Assembly (NCBI GenBank): GCA_022496805.1
Contig: CM040102.1
Location: 4,293,501-4,357,500, forward strand
Source of the DNA: Pohlia nutans
Lineage: Eukaryota > Streptophyta > Bryopsida > Bryales > Mniaceae
Direction: 5' to 3'
DNA length: 64,000 bases
The position numbers and the translations under genes are program-made. Under the pieces are notes generated by a model that was given only the letters and a program-made list of their open reading frames with translations, did not search any database and was not told where the DNA came from. Below are positions 22,377 through 31,589 of this stretch, piece after piece; positions within the stretch are counted from its first letter, which is position 1; every line of letters begins with the position of its first letter.

Positions 22377-22610
22377 GTTCTATTTTAATGAAATGTGTGT
22401 TATTTCTTATGCCATTCTAAAGTGAGGGACTATGTAATACTACAAATGACAACAAACATCTCCATTCATAACATTCAGTAGCCTTTGTGACCGGTGCTTT
22501 CTCCCAACAAAATGATGTGAAATAGCCCACATCATTTCATCCCTCCAATGAAATGGTGTAGGGTATTCCACATCACATCAGTAGCTATAGGGGCAGGCAG
22601 GTGGCATTAA

Positions 22611-22833
22611 CCTTCAAAAGGCCTTGGGGTCCCTCTCTACAACTTGTATTTAGCTTTATAATTGTTTAACTATGGTTTATTATATGAATTGTGATATATT
22701 TTTAGATACATATTATCATGATTATCAATTTTTTTTTGTATTGAGAAGAGTTTGGTCATTGTTATTTTAATCAAATACCGCCAAATACAAAATATACTAT
22801 ACGACCGCAAAGGGCTTTTGAGCCGTTTAAGGG
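22611..22833. mobile_element. TTAA-flanked 223 bp insertion in the same TTAA site as copy 1
   Basis: TTAA at 22607-22610 and 22834-22837. Starts CCTTCAAAAGG and ends CCGTTTAAGGG. The host site (GTGGCATTAA / TTAAGCAAGAG) is the same position occupied by a different-length insert in copy 1 at 17384. Confidence 0.7.
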
Positions 22834-22860
22834 TTAAGCAAGAGCAACCAACCATAAGGA

Positions 22861-22970
22861 TAGATAGATAGATAGAAACTTCGGTCCCTTTAGGGGCCGG
22901 CGTGAATGAAGTGTCCGTTCGTAATGCCAATGATCCGATGCCCACCGGACAAGGGGAAATTGGGACAATT
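22861..22970 (-). mobile_element. SINE/LINE 3'-end insertion with 11 bp target duplication
   Basis: Direct repeats AACCATAAGGA at 22850-22860 and 22971-22981 flank a minus-strand copy of the 4228-4339 sequence. It includes the (GATA)n tail at the target junction. The empty form of the site is visible in the relative near 34,870-34,890. Target-primed reverse transcription is the natural explanation. Confidence 0.75.
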
Positions 22971-23072
22971 AACCATAAGGAATAGTAACCGAAAGCACTC
23001 ACTTAATCACAATTCAATAGTGTTTTGTAATTGTTTATTTGACTCAATAGTCCATTCAATCACAAATCACTA

Positions 23073-23274
23073 CACTAAATTAGACAATTATAAGATTTGG
23101 AAATATTATAGATTTTTACTCTCGACAAAAAAAATTACCAAAGACATTGATTCCAATACTATTGAAAGATCCCCATCTTGACTAATGTAGAGGGTAAAAA
23201 AATTGGTCAACAGTAAAAACTTACAACATGTTTATGTAAATTAGTGTATCTAACACTAATTTACCTATTTAGTG
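23073..23274. mobile_element. TA-flanked MITE with CACTAAATAG ends, copy a
   Basis: Flanked by TA at 23071-23072 and 23275-23276. Ends are CACTAAATTAG and CTATTTAGTG. Related copies are at 26544, 29871 and 31590, all about 200-240 bp and sharing ATTGAAAGATCCCCATCTTG. The ends and TA duplication fit Tc1/mariner MITEs. Confidence 0.75.
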
Positions 23275-23436
23275 TAGTCACTCCATATATAAAGGTGGAT
23301 GAAACTAAAAGGCAGCCTCTTGGAAGGCTACCGAATGTTATGTTTTCAGTAAAAATTTGTGAACATGAATATTTTAGCCAAGCCAAGTTTACAGGCACTG
23401 GGAAAGTCCAACGAAGTGTACTGTCCGTCAACAGGG

Positions 23437-23470
23437 GAGACGGTATACGAGACGGTATACGAGACGGTAC
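23437..23470 (+). repeat. 12 bp tandem repeat
   Basis: GAGACGGTATAC repeated almost three times. It sits just upstream of a TATA-like sequence. The following phrase CTCCCTAACGGTTTTAGT recurs in diverged form at about 26,238-26,255. Confidence 0.8.
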
Positions 23471-23502
23471 CTGCTCCCTAACGGTTTTAGTGTGCTCTAC
23501 CT

Positions 23503-23508
23503 TATAAG
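23503..23508 (+). promoter_or_regulatory. Possible TATA box
   Basis: TATAAG in the context CTACCTTATAAGAAGG, about 260 bp upstream of the signal-peptide ORF at 23767. It is a weak call based on the motif and position only. Confidence 0.3.
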
Positions 23509-23766
23509 AAGGCCCACAGTCAGGTTTTACACTGATCAAGCTGCTAGAAGAGCTTATTAAGCAAGCAGGGAGAGCCTTTTGCAGCAGCTTCTGGGCTGTC
23601 TGGTTGTTGTTGGAGCCACATGTAGTGGATTTGTAAGGCATCATCCAAAGGCTGGTAGCTGCTTATTACCGTACTTTTCTTTTTTGCAATTACAACAATG
23701 CACATTCATTTAGAGGAAAGCCGGACGTGGGGGGTGTCAGACAGAGTGTTTGGAGAGAGTTTGGTT

Positions 23767-23904
23767 ATGAAACGACTCACTGTTGTAGTACTACTATTAC
23801 TACTCACTGCAGCTGTTTGTTGTTCTGTAGGGGCGTTGAGCATGCAACAGGTTTTCGTAAACTACAGTAGCTTGGTCATTATATTGCAGCCTGAGGTAGA
23901 GTGA
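23767..23904 (+). CDS. Short ORF with a signal peptide
   Basis: ATG at 23767 starts MKRLTVVVLLLLLTAAVCCS, a textbook secretory signal (basic start, eight-residue Val/Leu core, small residues before the likely cut). It continues VGALSMQQ and stops at 45 codons. A donor CAACAG/GTTTTC after residue 28 would also allow it to be a first exon. It is upstream of the aspartic protease start, on the same strand. Its phase (0) does not fit the 24676 or 27003 exons, so it is either a small secreted peptide, an upstream ORF, or an exon of another gene. A longer in-frame ORF begins at 23698. Confidence 0.35.
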   Translation: MKRLTVVVLLLLLTAAVCCSVGALSMQQVFVNYSSLVIILQPEVE

Positions 23905-24675
23905 GAGTTGGCAGGGTTGTGGGGAGACAATCATAGAATTCGTTTTTTTTCTTTTTTTTCTTACATCGGGATGTTGCTTCTGCAGCAACAAGGAACATAG
24001 CACTTTGTGGCAGTCGTCGTCATACTGAGCTGAGAGACGACCAACTCATTTGCTGCAGGGAAATTGGTTGACAAGACCAGGCAGGGTTTTTGCAACCGAA
24101 AGAAAAAAGAATGATATCGTTGCAAGCCTGACCAGTCAATCATCGACTGCATCAGGCGCCGTTCTTCTCTAACAGAAAAAGAATATGCAACTAGCTGCTT
24201 GTGTTGGTGATCTTGAGGGCTTAGTGTGGGGGGTGACTCAACCATTTCACGCCATAGCTGCAAGCTCAACGTCCCTCAACTCTTTGAATTGATCAATAGC
24301 GAGCACTGCGAAAGCCAGTTCTATTATTCTTTGATCCAAGGAGAGCAATATTATCTTGCGTTGATTAGTACCACATGCAGGTTATGGGAAACCGCCATAC
24401 CCAGGTTTTGAGTGTTCATTCACGATAACAAGGGATGTAGCTGATCGCTGTTAGTTTGGCAAAGAATCTTCTGGTTGTCCGGTTCAAGAAAAAGTATGTG
24501 ACCAATACATTCTCGCAATTTACAGAGTAAGAGTGCTTGAGTAATTTTTATATTTACACCCGGAGTTTGTGCAATTGATCCCCATTTGGGTGATGTTAGT
24601 AGTGAGCGACGAAAGGAGAGAAATAAGTTTGTTCTCAGGGGAAAGAAGGAGGGGTAACTCATTGTTCGCGTTACA

Positions 24676-24929
24676 ATGACTGTAAGGAGATTGCCTTGTC
24701 CATGGGAGCTCTGGCCTCGGTATCTTGTGCTCATTCTGTCTCTGCTTCGCCATGATGCGGCAGCGAGAGAGTTGCAACGAGTTGAACGCAATTCGCTTGA
24801 GCTGGAGATTAATGTAAAACGACCTGCGACGGTCTTCGGCACCCGGCACTATGGCATCAAAACCACCGTGGCTGCTGCAACGTTTCCAACGAATCACCTT
24901 GCTGGAGCGGCTGCAACCATCGTGCACAG
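24676..24929 (+). CDS. Nepenthesin-type aspartic protease, exon 1 (signal peptide)
   Basis: First exon of a three-exon gene (24676-24929, 27003-27456, 30324-31142) that joins in phase to about 508 residues. This is close to Arabidopsis ASPG1 (500 aa as I recall). ATG at 24676 is chosen because an in-frame TAA lies just upstream and the following residues form a signal peptide: MTVRRL, then a hydrophobic core YLVLILSLL, then HDAAA. The exon continues RELQRVERNSLELEI, the start of the propeptide. The donor is CACAG/GTGATA with two bases of a codon left over, exactly complemented by the first base of exon 2 (Arg). The first exon is the least conserved part of the family, so its assignment rests on phase, signal peptide and length. 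Confidence 0.6.
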
Positions 24930-25844
24930 GTGATAAAGATAAAATCTGATCTTCACTCTCTTTTTTGAAACTGTCATTTAGAGATCATCCTTGAATCAAA
25001 TACCGTGCTATAAGCAGTTTAATTTTCTTGGTGTAGTGGGAAACGTACCATTAGTAGGAACTCGCCCCCAAGACTCTGTTGCAGAATTTTGATGACAGAT
25101 CTAATAAGGTAGAGGATACTCTTTCTGTCTGCGATTTATACCAATATGTAGAAGTATGCTTTCATTGGGAGAGATCACTTTGGGTACTACAAGAGCCAAA
25201 CTCTCTTGAGATCAACTTCTTATCACTATGTAACTTCCCGAAATAATTGTCCTACTTTTGGCATTTTTTATGCAATATTTGTCCTACGATTTCTACTTCG
25301 TACGTGAGCTGTGTACACTTCAAACAGGGCGGACAATGTGAGTAACACAAAGCTTCATACTAACTTGTACTATTAAAGAGAAGACAGAACACCGTATTCG
25401 TTATAATGGGAGATTAGGGACCTCACAAAATAATGGTTACATTACGTATCAAGCTAAAGTTATTTGTATTATAAAAGTTTCAGTAGTTTTCTAAACTACA
25501 ATGTCTCTTCCTCCTTCCTTGAAACTCACCTTTGTTTAATTATCTTCATGATCCTTTTCCTATTAAGTGCACACATGTTTTGAATCTCTTTGACTCCCAA
25601 ATTCTTAGAAATCTCCCATTTTAATGAGTATGCTGTTACAGTTTTTTGAGTATTACAGAACTTCTTTTGGCGTAAAACACGGTAAGTTAAAACATGACAA
25701 AAACTAGGACAGTTATTTCCGGACAGAGGGTTACTTATGCAATCATTCAAAGTGGGAGGTCGTAGACAACTATGCAAGGGACAATAGAAAACCCTGTTTC
25801 CATTCAAAGAGCAGTAACCATAGACATTTAGCTTACACCCAACT

Positions 25845-26020
25845 TGCTAATCACTGCTACTGATTGCAGCATTTGTTAGTAATCACTGCCACTGATTGCA
25901 GCATTTGTTAGCTTCGTTAGGGGAGTAGCTCAATCAACATTATTATAGTTCCTAAATGTTGCTTGAAAAGCTTGACAAGCTGTACGCTGCTTGAGTTACT
26001 CCCCTACGTTGCTAACAAAT
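25845..26020. repeat. Tandem duplication plus hairpin in intron 1
   Basis: A unit of about 33 bp containing CACTGATTGCAGCATTTG-like sequence occurs twice at 25,845-25,911. The second copy runs into an inverted repeat of about 120 bp with arms ATTTGTTAGCTTCGTTAGGG and CCCTACGTTGCTAACAAAT. The same arm recurs at 28,868-28,925, where a TTAA element interrupts it. Confidence 0.6.
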
Positions 26021-26353
26021 GTATTATCCCAGTAGTGAATTGAAAGGACACATGTAGTATCGGGAATCTCACCTCGGCAAATGTACCCCTGGCTACATTC
26101 TACAGGGGAGGTTCTACATTCAAGCCCTCTAACAGTTTTAGCATCCTTAATCAGAATCTTAATGATCCTTGGTAGTAGTGAATTGAATGCCAACCAAGTG
26201 TATTGGAAGAGATCGTAATAGGGGAGACAGGAACAAGTCCCTAACAGTTTTAGTATGCTCAATAAGTGCATGAATTTTGACACATGATCAGGGACTGGTC
26301 AAAGTTTATTAATGTCAAGATCTGAGTAAGTTGTAGCCTGTATGATTTCTTTC

Positions 26354-26764
26354 CACTAGTAGGAAATGTATCGCTTTTCACTTACTATAAATGAAAAAGA
26401 AATGAAACCGCGCCAGGCACAAGGGTTGTGTCAATGTTGGTGAATAGTTTTGGTCACAAGAAGACAAAAATATAGGTACAATATTCCGGTACTATTCAAT
26501 GTTTTCACAAAGTGGGGAATGAAAACCGATTGATCTGCTACTACACTAAATAGTATATTTAGTGTGAGATAATTATAAGATTTGAAAATGTTATAGATTT
26601 TTACTCTCGACAATTTTTTTTACCAAAGACATTGATTCCAATACTATTGAAAGATCCCCATCTTGACCAATATAGAGGGTGAAAAAATTGGTCAACAGTA
26701 AAAACTTACAACATGTTTATGTAAATTAGTGTATCTCACACTAAATATACTATTTAGAGTAGTG
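26354..26764. mobile_element. CACTA-type MITE in intron 1, copy 1 (interrupted)
   Basis: Ends CACTAGTAGGAAATG and CTGCTAC...TAGTG. The 3 bp duplication TTC lies at 26351-26353 and 26765-26767. CACTA ends with 3 bp duplications are the CACTA (En/Spm) signature. A TA-flanked MITE (26544-26759) sits inside its right end. The 30 bp before it (GAGTAAGTTGTAGC and on) is repeated before copy 2, so the two copies arose by local tandem duplication rather than two insertions. Confidence 0.75.
26544..26759. mobile_element. TA-flanked MITE with CACTAAATAG ends, copy b
   Basis: TA duplications at 26542-26543 and 26760-26761. Inserted in the TA of the CTACTAGTG terminus of the CACTA MITE. Same family as 23073, 29871 and 31590. 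Confidence 0.8.
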
Positions 26765-26811
26765 TTCTTTTGAGTAAGTTGTAGCTTATACGATTTCTTT
26801 CCACTTGTAGG

Positions 26812-26993
26812 AAATGTATCGCTTTTCACTTACTGTAAATGAAAAGAAATGAAACCGTGCCAGGCACATGGGTTGTGTCAATGCTGGTGAGTAGTTTTGA
26901 TCACAAGAAGGCAGAAATATAGGTACAATATTTTGGTACTACTCAATGTTTCCACAAAGTGGGGAATGAAAAACGACTGATCTGCTACTAGTG
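26812..26993. mobile_element. CACTA-type MITE in intron 1, copy 2
   Basis: 182 bp. Ends CACTTGTAGGAAATG and CTGCTACTAGTG with TTC on both sides (26809-26811 and 26994-26996). It is the uninterrupted version of copy 1. Its right end is 9 bp from the start of protease exon 2, so the acceptor region is TTCTTGCAG preceded entirely by transposon sequence. Confidence 0.8.
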
Positions 26994-27002
26994 TTCTTGC
27001 AG

Positions 27003-27456
27003 AAATGCGGCCTCGTCTCCGTTCCGAGTGCGCAACAGGACACGGCAGGAGCAGATGCAGGACACCATTGTTCGGGACGCGCAGCGGGTGGAGTCCATTC
27101 ACGGCAGAATCAAGCAGCAGCTGGTGAATCATGGAGCAGCGTTCAGCCAGCAGCAGACGAATTCGCTGCCGTCGCAGGATTTTCAGGCGCCGGTGATTTC
27201 CGGGCTCAGCTTGGGCAGTGGAGAGTACTTCATCCGCGTGTCGGTGGGCACCCCGCCCAAGAGCATGTACCTGGTGCTGGACACGGGCAGTGACATCCTG
27301 TGGCTGCAATGCGCCCCCTGCACCAACTGCTACCACCAAACGGACGCCGTCTTCGACCCTTCCCGCTCCTCCACTTACACTCCGCTGGCTTGCAACACCC
27401 GCCTCTGCCTCAACTTGGATGTCAGTGGATGCTCTGCCAACAAATGCCTCTACCAG
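27003..27456 (+). CDS. Nepenthesin-type aspartic protease, exon 2 (first catalytic Asp)
   Basis: Encodes residues about 85-236. It holds the end of the propeptide (RQEQMQDTIVRDAQRVESIH), then the mature start SGLSLGSGEYFIRVSVGTPP, and the first catalytic motif VLDTGSDILWLQC with Asp at about residue 178. After it come cysteines of the nepenthesin-type insertion (CAPCTNC, then CNTRLC, GCSANKC). A1B enzymes cleave proteins at acidic pH in the apoplast or secretory compartments; ASPG1 relatives act in guard cells and seeds. The acceptor is TTCTTGCAG ending at 27002. The donor is CTCTACCAG/GTCTCA, so the last codon is complete and the next exon starts with Val, giving the family phrase CLYQVDYGDGSF across the junction. 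Codons are GC-rich against AT-rich introns. Confidence 0.85.
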
Positions 27457-27593
27457 GTCTCAAATCTCCGCCCGGACGCTTCCTTCCATTCAATCACCAC
27501 CTTCTGTAATTGCTTGCTTGCCTTGCCTGCCTGTGTGCTTGCTTGCTTCTACACTCTTTCTTCTGCCCTGTACCAGGTCTGAACACTAACTAG

Positions 27594-28202
27594 AAGGAAA
27601 TGTGTCGTTTTCACTTACTATAGTTGAAAAAGAAATGAAACGACGCCATGCTCATGGGCTGTGTTAAGGTGGTTACCCCATTCCCAACTGAATAAGAAAT
27701 ACGGATATGAGGCATTGATATTATTTAATATTATTATTTTTTAAAGGTAGGCAAGAAGAAATAGATTCCAACACAAGTTGAAACATAATTTTTGGATGAA
27801 GAATGAATTACTTATAAATTTTCAAAGTTGAAGTATGACGCATCCCATTCATGTCATGTAGGTACACCTCTTTCTGTCTAAAGAAGATTTGTATTACACA
27901 CACTAAAGATGCTTAAACCAACAACAACGAATCCATAACCACACTTACATATACTAAAACTAACAAGAGAGAACCCATTACCAACTGTAACTCATGCTAC
28001 AACCAGGCAACATCATTGCAGTATTGATTGTGGAAAATGCCCCTAGCTATTGGTGAAAGGAGCCAGTTGGTAATGGGGTAACCACCTTAGTGGTGATGAG
28101 TAGTTTTGGTCACAAGAAGATAGAAACGTAAGTATAATATTCCGGTACTATTCACTGTTTCCACAAAATGAGGAATGCAAAATGACAGGTTTGCTACTAG
28201 TG
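27594..28202. mobile_element. CACTA-type MITE in intron 2, copy 3 (interrupted)
   Basis: Ends CACTAACTAGAAGG and TTGCTACTAGTG with the 3 bp duplication GAA (27591-27593 and 28203-28205). The body matches the intron 1 copies but is split at a TA by the 421 bp element 27667-28087. Just upstream, TACCAGGTCT occurs twice (27451 at the exon end and 27571), suggesting a small local duplication of the splice-site region. Confidence 0.75.
27667..28087. mobile_element. TA-flanked MITE nested in the CACTA MITE
   Basis: Ends AGGTGGTTACCCCATTCC and its reverse complement, with TA at 27665-27666 and 28088-28089. The sister CACTA copies show the uninterrupted sequence. It is non-coding, 421 bp. Confidence 0.8.
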
Positions 28203-28233
28203 GAAATCACAACTTTCATTGAGCTTCTATCTT

Positions 28234-28344
28234 TAATTGGGAATTTCGGTCATATTGGGACTCTTTGAAATCTACAATTGGTATAGAATTTTCCATTGAA
28301 TCTATGCCAACTGTAGATTTCAATATTGTGGAAATTCCTAATTA
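28234..28344. repeat. Small hairpin in intron 2
   Basis: Inverted repeat with arms GAAATCTACAATTGGTATAGA-like and its complement, and outer edges TAATTGGGAATTTC / GAAATTCCTAATTA. It abuts the right end of the CACTA MITE. Confidence 0.55.
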
Positions 28345-28929
28345 AACGAATATGGCGATTTCTGTAATAATTGCTTGTGTGCTAGCTACATGAGCTTTGT
28401 TTTATTTAAGGTAGACACCCATGACCAATAACTTCAGCTTTCTAGCCTATGCGCGGTAGGAGTAGAAGGCAAATATTATTTTTCCTTCATAGGAAACTAG
28501 AAACCATGAAGAATGCAAATTTTTCCATAATTTTATTCTAAAAATGAGATCTTTACAAATTTTCAAAGTGAAAAGTTAATCATCGGTCACCCAAAACTGA
28601 AAGCTAGACGGTTTTACAAACCGGTCAAAGTTGCTTCTTGAAATTGATTAATATAGGTAATAGTGCAAGAATTTGATTGCTTGACAAAAATTTCTACGCA
28701 AGTGGCATTGAGTTTGGTTGTAAACCATTATGAATTAGTCTACACATTGGTTTTGGGTGTATTCTTTGTTATGGGTGCTTCTACTTTTATTGTACAATAC
28801 GTTCTTGAGTTGCATTGCCTTGGTCACTTTTCTACGTGAACACAATAGGGGTCATTCATTGTGTGCTACGTTTGTTAGCAACGTAGGGGAGTAGCTATGA
28901 CAAAATTACGGTTACTAAATGTTGCTTAA

Positions 28930-29101
28930 CCCCTAAACATCCTCATTCCTCTCCAAATTTGGTAATTTTGCAAAGATGCATTATAGAATGCAACTAAGAA
29001 GGATATTTTGAACTTGATGTATGAATAAAAGTTGTACATTATAAATTTTGAATTCTATCATACAATTAGCTCTGCGATTGCTATCATCAATATTTTTCTA
29101 A
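28930..29101. mobile_element. TTAA-family element (left part) in intron 2
   Basis: TTAA at 28926-28929 is followed by CCCCTAAACATCCTCATTCC. The next 160 bp match the element at 44704-45304. It is interrupted by the CACTA MITE at 29102. Before it, at about 28,868-28,925, is half of the hairpin seen intact at 25.9 kb. Confidence 0.6.
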
Positions 29102-29424
29102 CACTAATAGAGAGCTATGCCAAAAAGAACCGCAACCAAAATCGAGTGCAATTGCTTTTACTAGTCTAATCTGCAGTCTCTAAACGACTTCAGATTTATT
29201 TATTTTCGTTTTGCAACTGCATTTTGAGAATTTTAGGGTGTGTAACATATAGTTGGAAAGGTAATTCCAAGACCTTTCCAATGGAATATTATACGCCCTA
29301 AAATTCCTAAAATTGCAGTCGTTAAACCAAAAATAATAATCTGCAATCATTTAGTGATTACAAATCAAGTTGAACCGTAGTGAATTTCGGCTGTGGTTCT
29401 TTTTGGCATAGTTTTCTACTAGTG
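29102..29424. mobile_element. CACTA MITE with TAA duplication, 323 bp
   Basis: Ends CACTAATAGAGAGCTATGCC and, reversed, CACTAGTAGAAAACTATGCC. The subterminal AAAAAGAACC is conserved on both sides. TAA lies at 29099-29101 and 29425-29427. This is a different CACTA subfamily from the GGAAATG ones in the same introns. Confidence 0.8.
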
Positions 29425-29865
29425 TAATGATTAAAGTTATCCTTAAACTCATTCAAAGTATCATTCAAAGTAGGGGTACAAGTAGGGGTACAGACCTTGT
29501 TTTGGTGAAAAATAGGGGTAAATTCAATTAATATTGCAATGAGTAGGTATTTTTTTAGTTGATTCACTTATGAATAATTTTTTTTAGTAGTGTTGAATTT
29601 TAGGGATAACTCTAATGCATGTAAAGACCTAGGAGATTTTTTCCTTTGTATTCTATGTCGCTCAAGACGGGAAGATCCTGCTTCTACGAACAAGGGAATG
29701 TTTGCGGGGTATCCTGTCAAAAGCAATGAAAAACGTTGGATGAATTTTTTTCCAAAGTCTTTACATTGGGGAAGGCCCTTAGGATGGTACCTTCCCTATT
29801 ACATAAAGCCATGTGGAATTGGTATCATGGACTCTGAAGGTGTAATAGGTGCACAGCTGGACTCT

Positions 29866-30283
29866 CACTACACTAAATAGGTAGATTAGTGTTAGATAAT
29901 TATAAGATTTGAAAATATTATAGATTTTTACTCGACAATTTTTTTTACCAAAGACATTAATTCCAATACTATTGAAAGATCCCCATCTTGACCAATATTG
30001 AAAGATCCCCATCTTGACCAATATAGAGGGTAAAAAAATTGGTCAACAGTAAAAACTTACAACATGTTTATGTAAATTAGTGTATCTAACACTAATCTAC
30101 CTATTTAGTGTAGTAGAAGACCTCCTGTTTTTACTCCCCATTTTGTAGGAACAATGAACATTGGCTGAATATTATGCTTATATTTTCTGTCTTCTTGTGA
30201 CCAAAACCACTCACCAGCACTAACACAACCCATGTGCCTAACACTGTTTATGGTAAGTGAAAATGACACATTTCCTACTAGTG
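29866..30283. mobile_element. CACTA-type MITE in intron 2, copy 4, reversed and interrupted
   Basis: Reverse orientation copy with right-hand end TTTCCTACTAGTG. The 3 bp duplication TCT lies at 29863-29865 and 30284-30286. Its other terminus is split by the TA-flanked MITE at 29871-30110. It ends about 40 bp before protease exon 3. Confidence 0.75.
29871..30110. mobile_element. TA-flanked MITE with CACTAAATAG ends, copy c
   Basis: TA at 29869-29870 and 30111-30112. 240 bp, longer than its sisters because CCCCATCTTGACCAATAT with its flank is tandemly duplicated inside. It is inserted at the same TA of the CACTA terminus as copy b. Confidence 0.8.
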
Positions 30284-30323
30284 TCTCCTCTTAAAAATTG
30301 TGGGTCTTTTTGGTGATTTGTAG

Positions 30324-31142
30324 GTGGACTACGGCGACGGGTCATTTACAACGGGAGAATTTGCGACAGACGCAGTGTCCTTGAACTCGACATTAGGAGT
30401 GGGCCAAGTGGTATTGAGCAAGATTCCGCTTGGGTGCGGCCACGACAACGAAGGCTACTTTGTCGGTGCGGCAGGGCTACTCGGGTTGGGAAAAGGTCCA
30501 CTGGCATTTCCCAACCAAGTGGATCCTCAGATGGGCGGCCGGTTCTCGTACTGCCTCACGGATCGCGACACGGACTCCTCGCAGGGGTCGTCTCTCATCT
30601 TTGGCGAGGCGGCGGTCCCCTCCACCGGGGCGCGCTTCACGCCCCAAGCCACGAACGCACGGGTGCCCACCTTCTACTACCTCAAGATGACAGGGATCAG
30701 CGTCGGCGGCACGCTGCTCACCATCCCCACGAACGCGTTCCAGCTCGACTCGCTCGGGAACGGCGGTGTCATCATCGATTCCGGCACGTCCGTGACGCGT
30801 CTCCAGAATGCTGCGTACGCCGCGCTCCGGGATGCGTTTCGCGCGGGCACGCTCGACTTGGTGCCCACGGCGGGATTCTCCCTCTTCGACACATGCTACG
30901 ATTTGACTGGCATGGCGTCCGTGGACGTGCCCACTGTCACGCTGCATTTCCAGGGAGGGGCGGATCTGCGTCTCCCGGCCGCGAATTATCTCATCCCCGT
31001 AGACAACTCCAACACGTACTGCTTTGCGTTCGCGGGTACGAATGGGCCCTCCATCATTGGCAACATCCAACAACAGGGCTACCGTGTCATCTACGACAAT
31101 GTCCACAGCCAAATTGGCTTTGTTCCCAGACAATGTGACTAG
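30324..31142 (+). CDS. Nepenthesin-type aspartic protease, exon 3 (second catalytic Asp)
   Basis: The final exon encodes residues about 237-508 and the stop codon. It starts VDYGDGSFTTGEF, with the flap Tyr at about 239, after an acceptor GATTTGTAG. The family block PLGCGHDNEGYFVGAAGLLG follows. The second catalytic motif is VIIDSGTSVTRL (Asp about 388, Asp-Ser-Gly form as in plant A1B enzymes). Then come SLFDTCYD, LPAANYLIPVD and the closing SIIGNIQQQGYRVIYD, F-V-P-R-Q-C-D. Six or more conserved cysteines are present. The match to ASPG1-type proteases is clear along the whole exon and no stop or frameshift is seen, so the gene looks functional despite transposon-filled introns. It lies in a GC-rich island (about 60% by eye). 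ASPG1 is the nearest named relative; orthology is not proven. Confidence 0.92.
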   Translation: MDYGDGSFTTGEFATDAVSLNSTLGVGQVVLSKIPLGCGHDNEGYFVGAAGLLGLGKGPLAFPNQVDPQMGGRFSYCLTDRDTDSSQGSSLIFGEAAVPSTGARFTPQATNARVPTFYYLKMTGISVGGTLLTIPTNAFQLDSLGNGGVIIDSGTSVTRLQNAAYAALRDAFRAGTLDLVPTAGFSLFDTCYDLTGMASVDVPTVTLHFQGGADLRLPAANYLIPVDNSNTYCFAFAGTNGPSIIGNIQQQGYRVIYDNVHSQIGFVPRQCD

Positions 31143-31589
31143 CCAGGCAGACAATTATAATGGAATTAAGTGAGTGCTGTAATCCAGGGCAAACAGGAAA
31201 GCAGCGCTGGCTAGAATTAAATTAATGCTCCACACAGAATTGAATTTCATAATTAGTAGAAAGGTGTAAAGACTGATCTCCTGGTAATTATGATAATATC
31301 ACTCAGTTGAAAGTATTAATGGTTCTTCACATCCATTCGACTATAAAATTGTTTCAGGTAACCAAGCATCTGAAATTGTGGAGTGTTGGAGCATGCCCAT
31401 CAGTGATGTTGGTATCCCTATTTTTGAACGTGATATACTAGTCCAAACCTAAATATTGCAAGAGAAGAGGAGTTTGGCTGGTATCCACAAGTAATATACC
31501 AATCTCGAACGCTGTGACTAGCAAATTTTTTTCCCAAGTCAAATTGGGGTTTAAAGTTTTAGCAAGAAATTTGAAGATACCAGTCACTA

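Larger units (their letters stand above)
22467..23342. mobile_element. CATAACATTC element, copy 2, with three nested insertions
   Basis: Left end CATAACATTCAGTAGCC; right end GGCTACCGAATGTTATG. Between them sit a TTAA element (22611-22833), a retroposon (22861-22970) and a TA-flanked MITE (23073-23274). Each interrupts sequence that is continuous in the short copy at 34773-35053. It is a layered insertion record that can be read from the sequence alone. Confidence 0.75.

Noticed and set aside
22861..22970. Possible CRISPR-like or microsatellite array from the GATA repeats
   Set aside because: Only about four GATA units are present, at the end of a retroposon with target duplications.
24420..24927. 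Minus-strand ORFs of 135-140 codons opposite protease exon 1
   Set aside because: No domain is seen, and the plus strand gives a signal peptide with an in-phase splice to the next exon.
27457..27589. Read-through of protease exon 2 past the donor
   Set aside because: The extension encodes a low-complexity cysteine/leucine run and stops, while splicing at CAG/GTCTCA restores the universally conserved CLYQVDYGDG phrase.
30434..31154. Long ORFs in other frames over protease exon 3 (234 and 225 codons)
   Set aside because: Shadows of a GC-rich coding exon; only the 30324 frame encodes the catalytic motifs and the conserved C-terminus.
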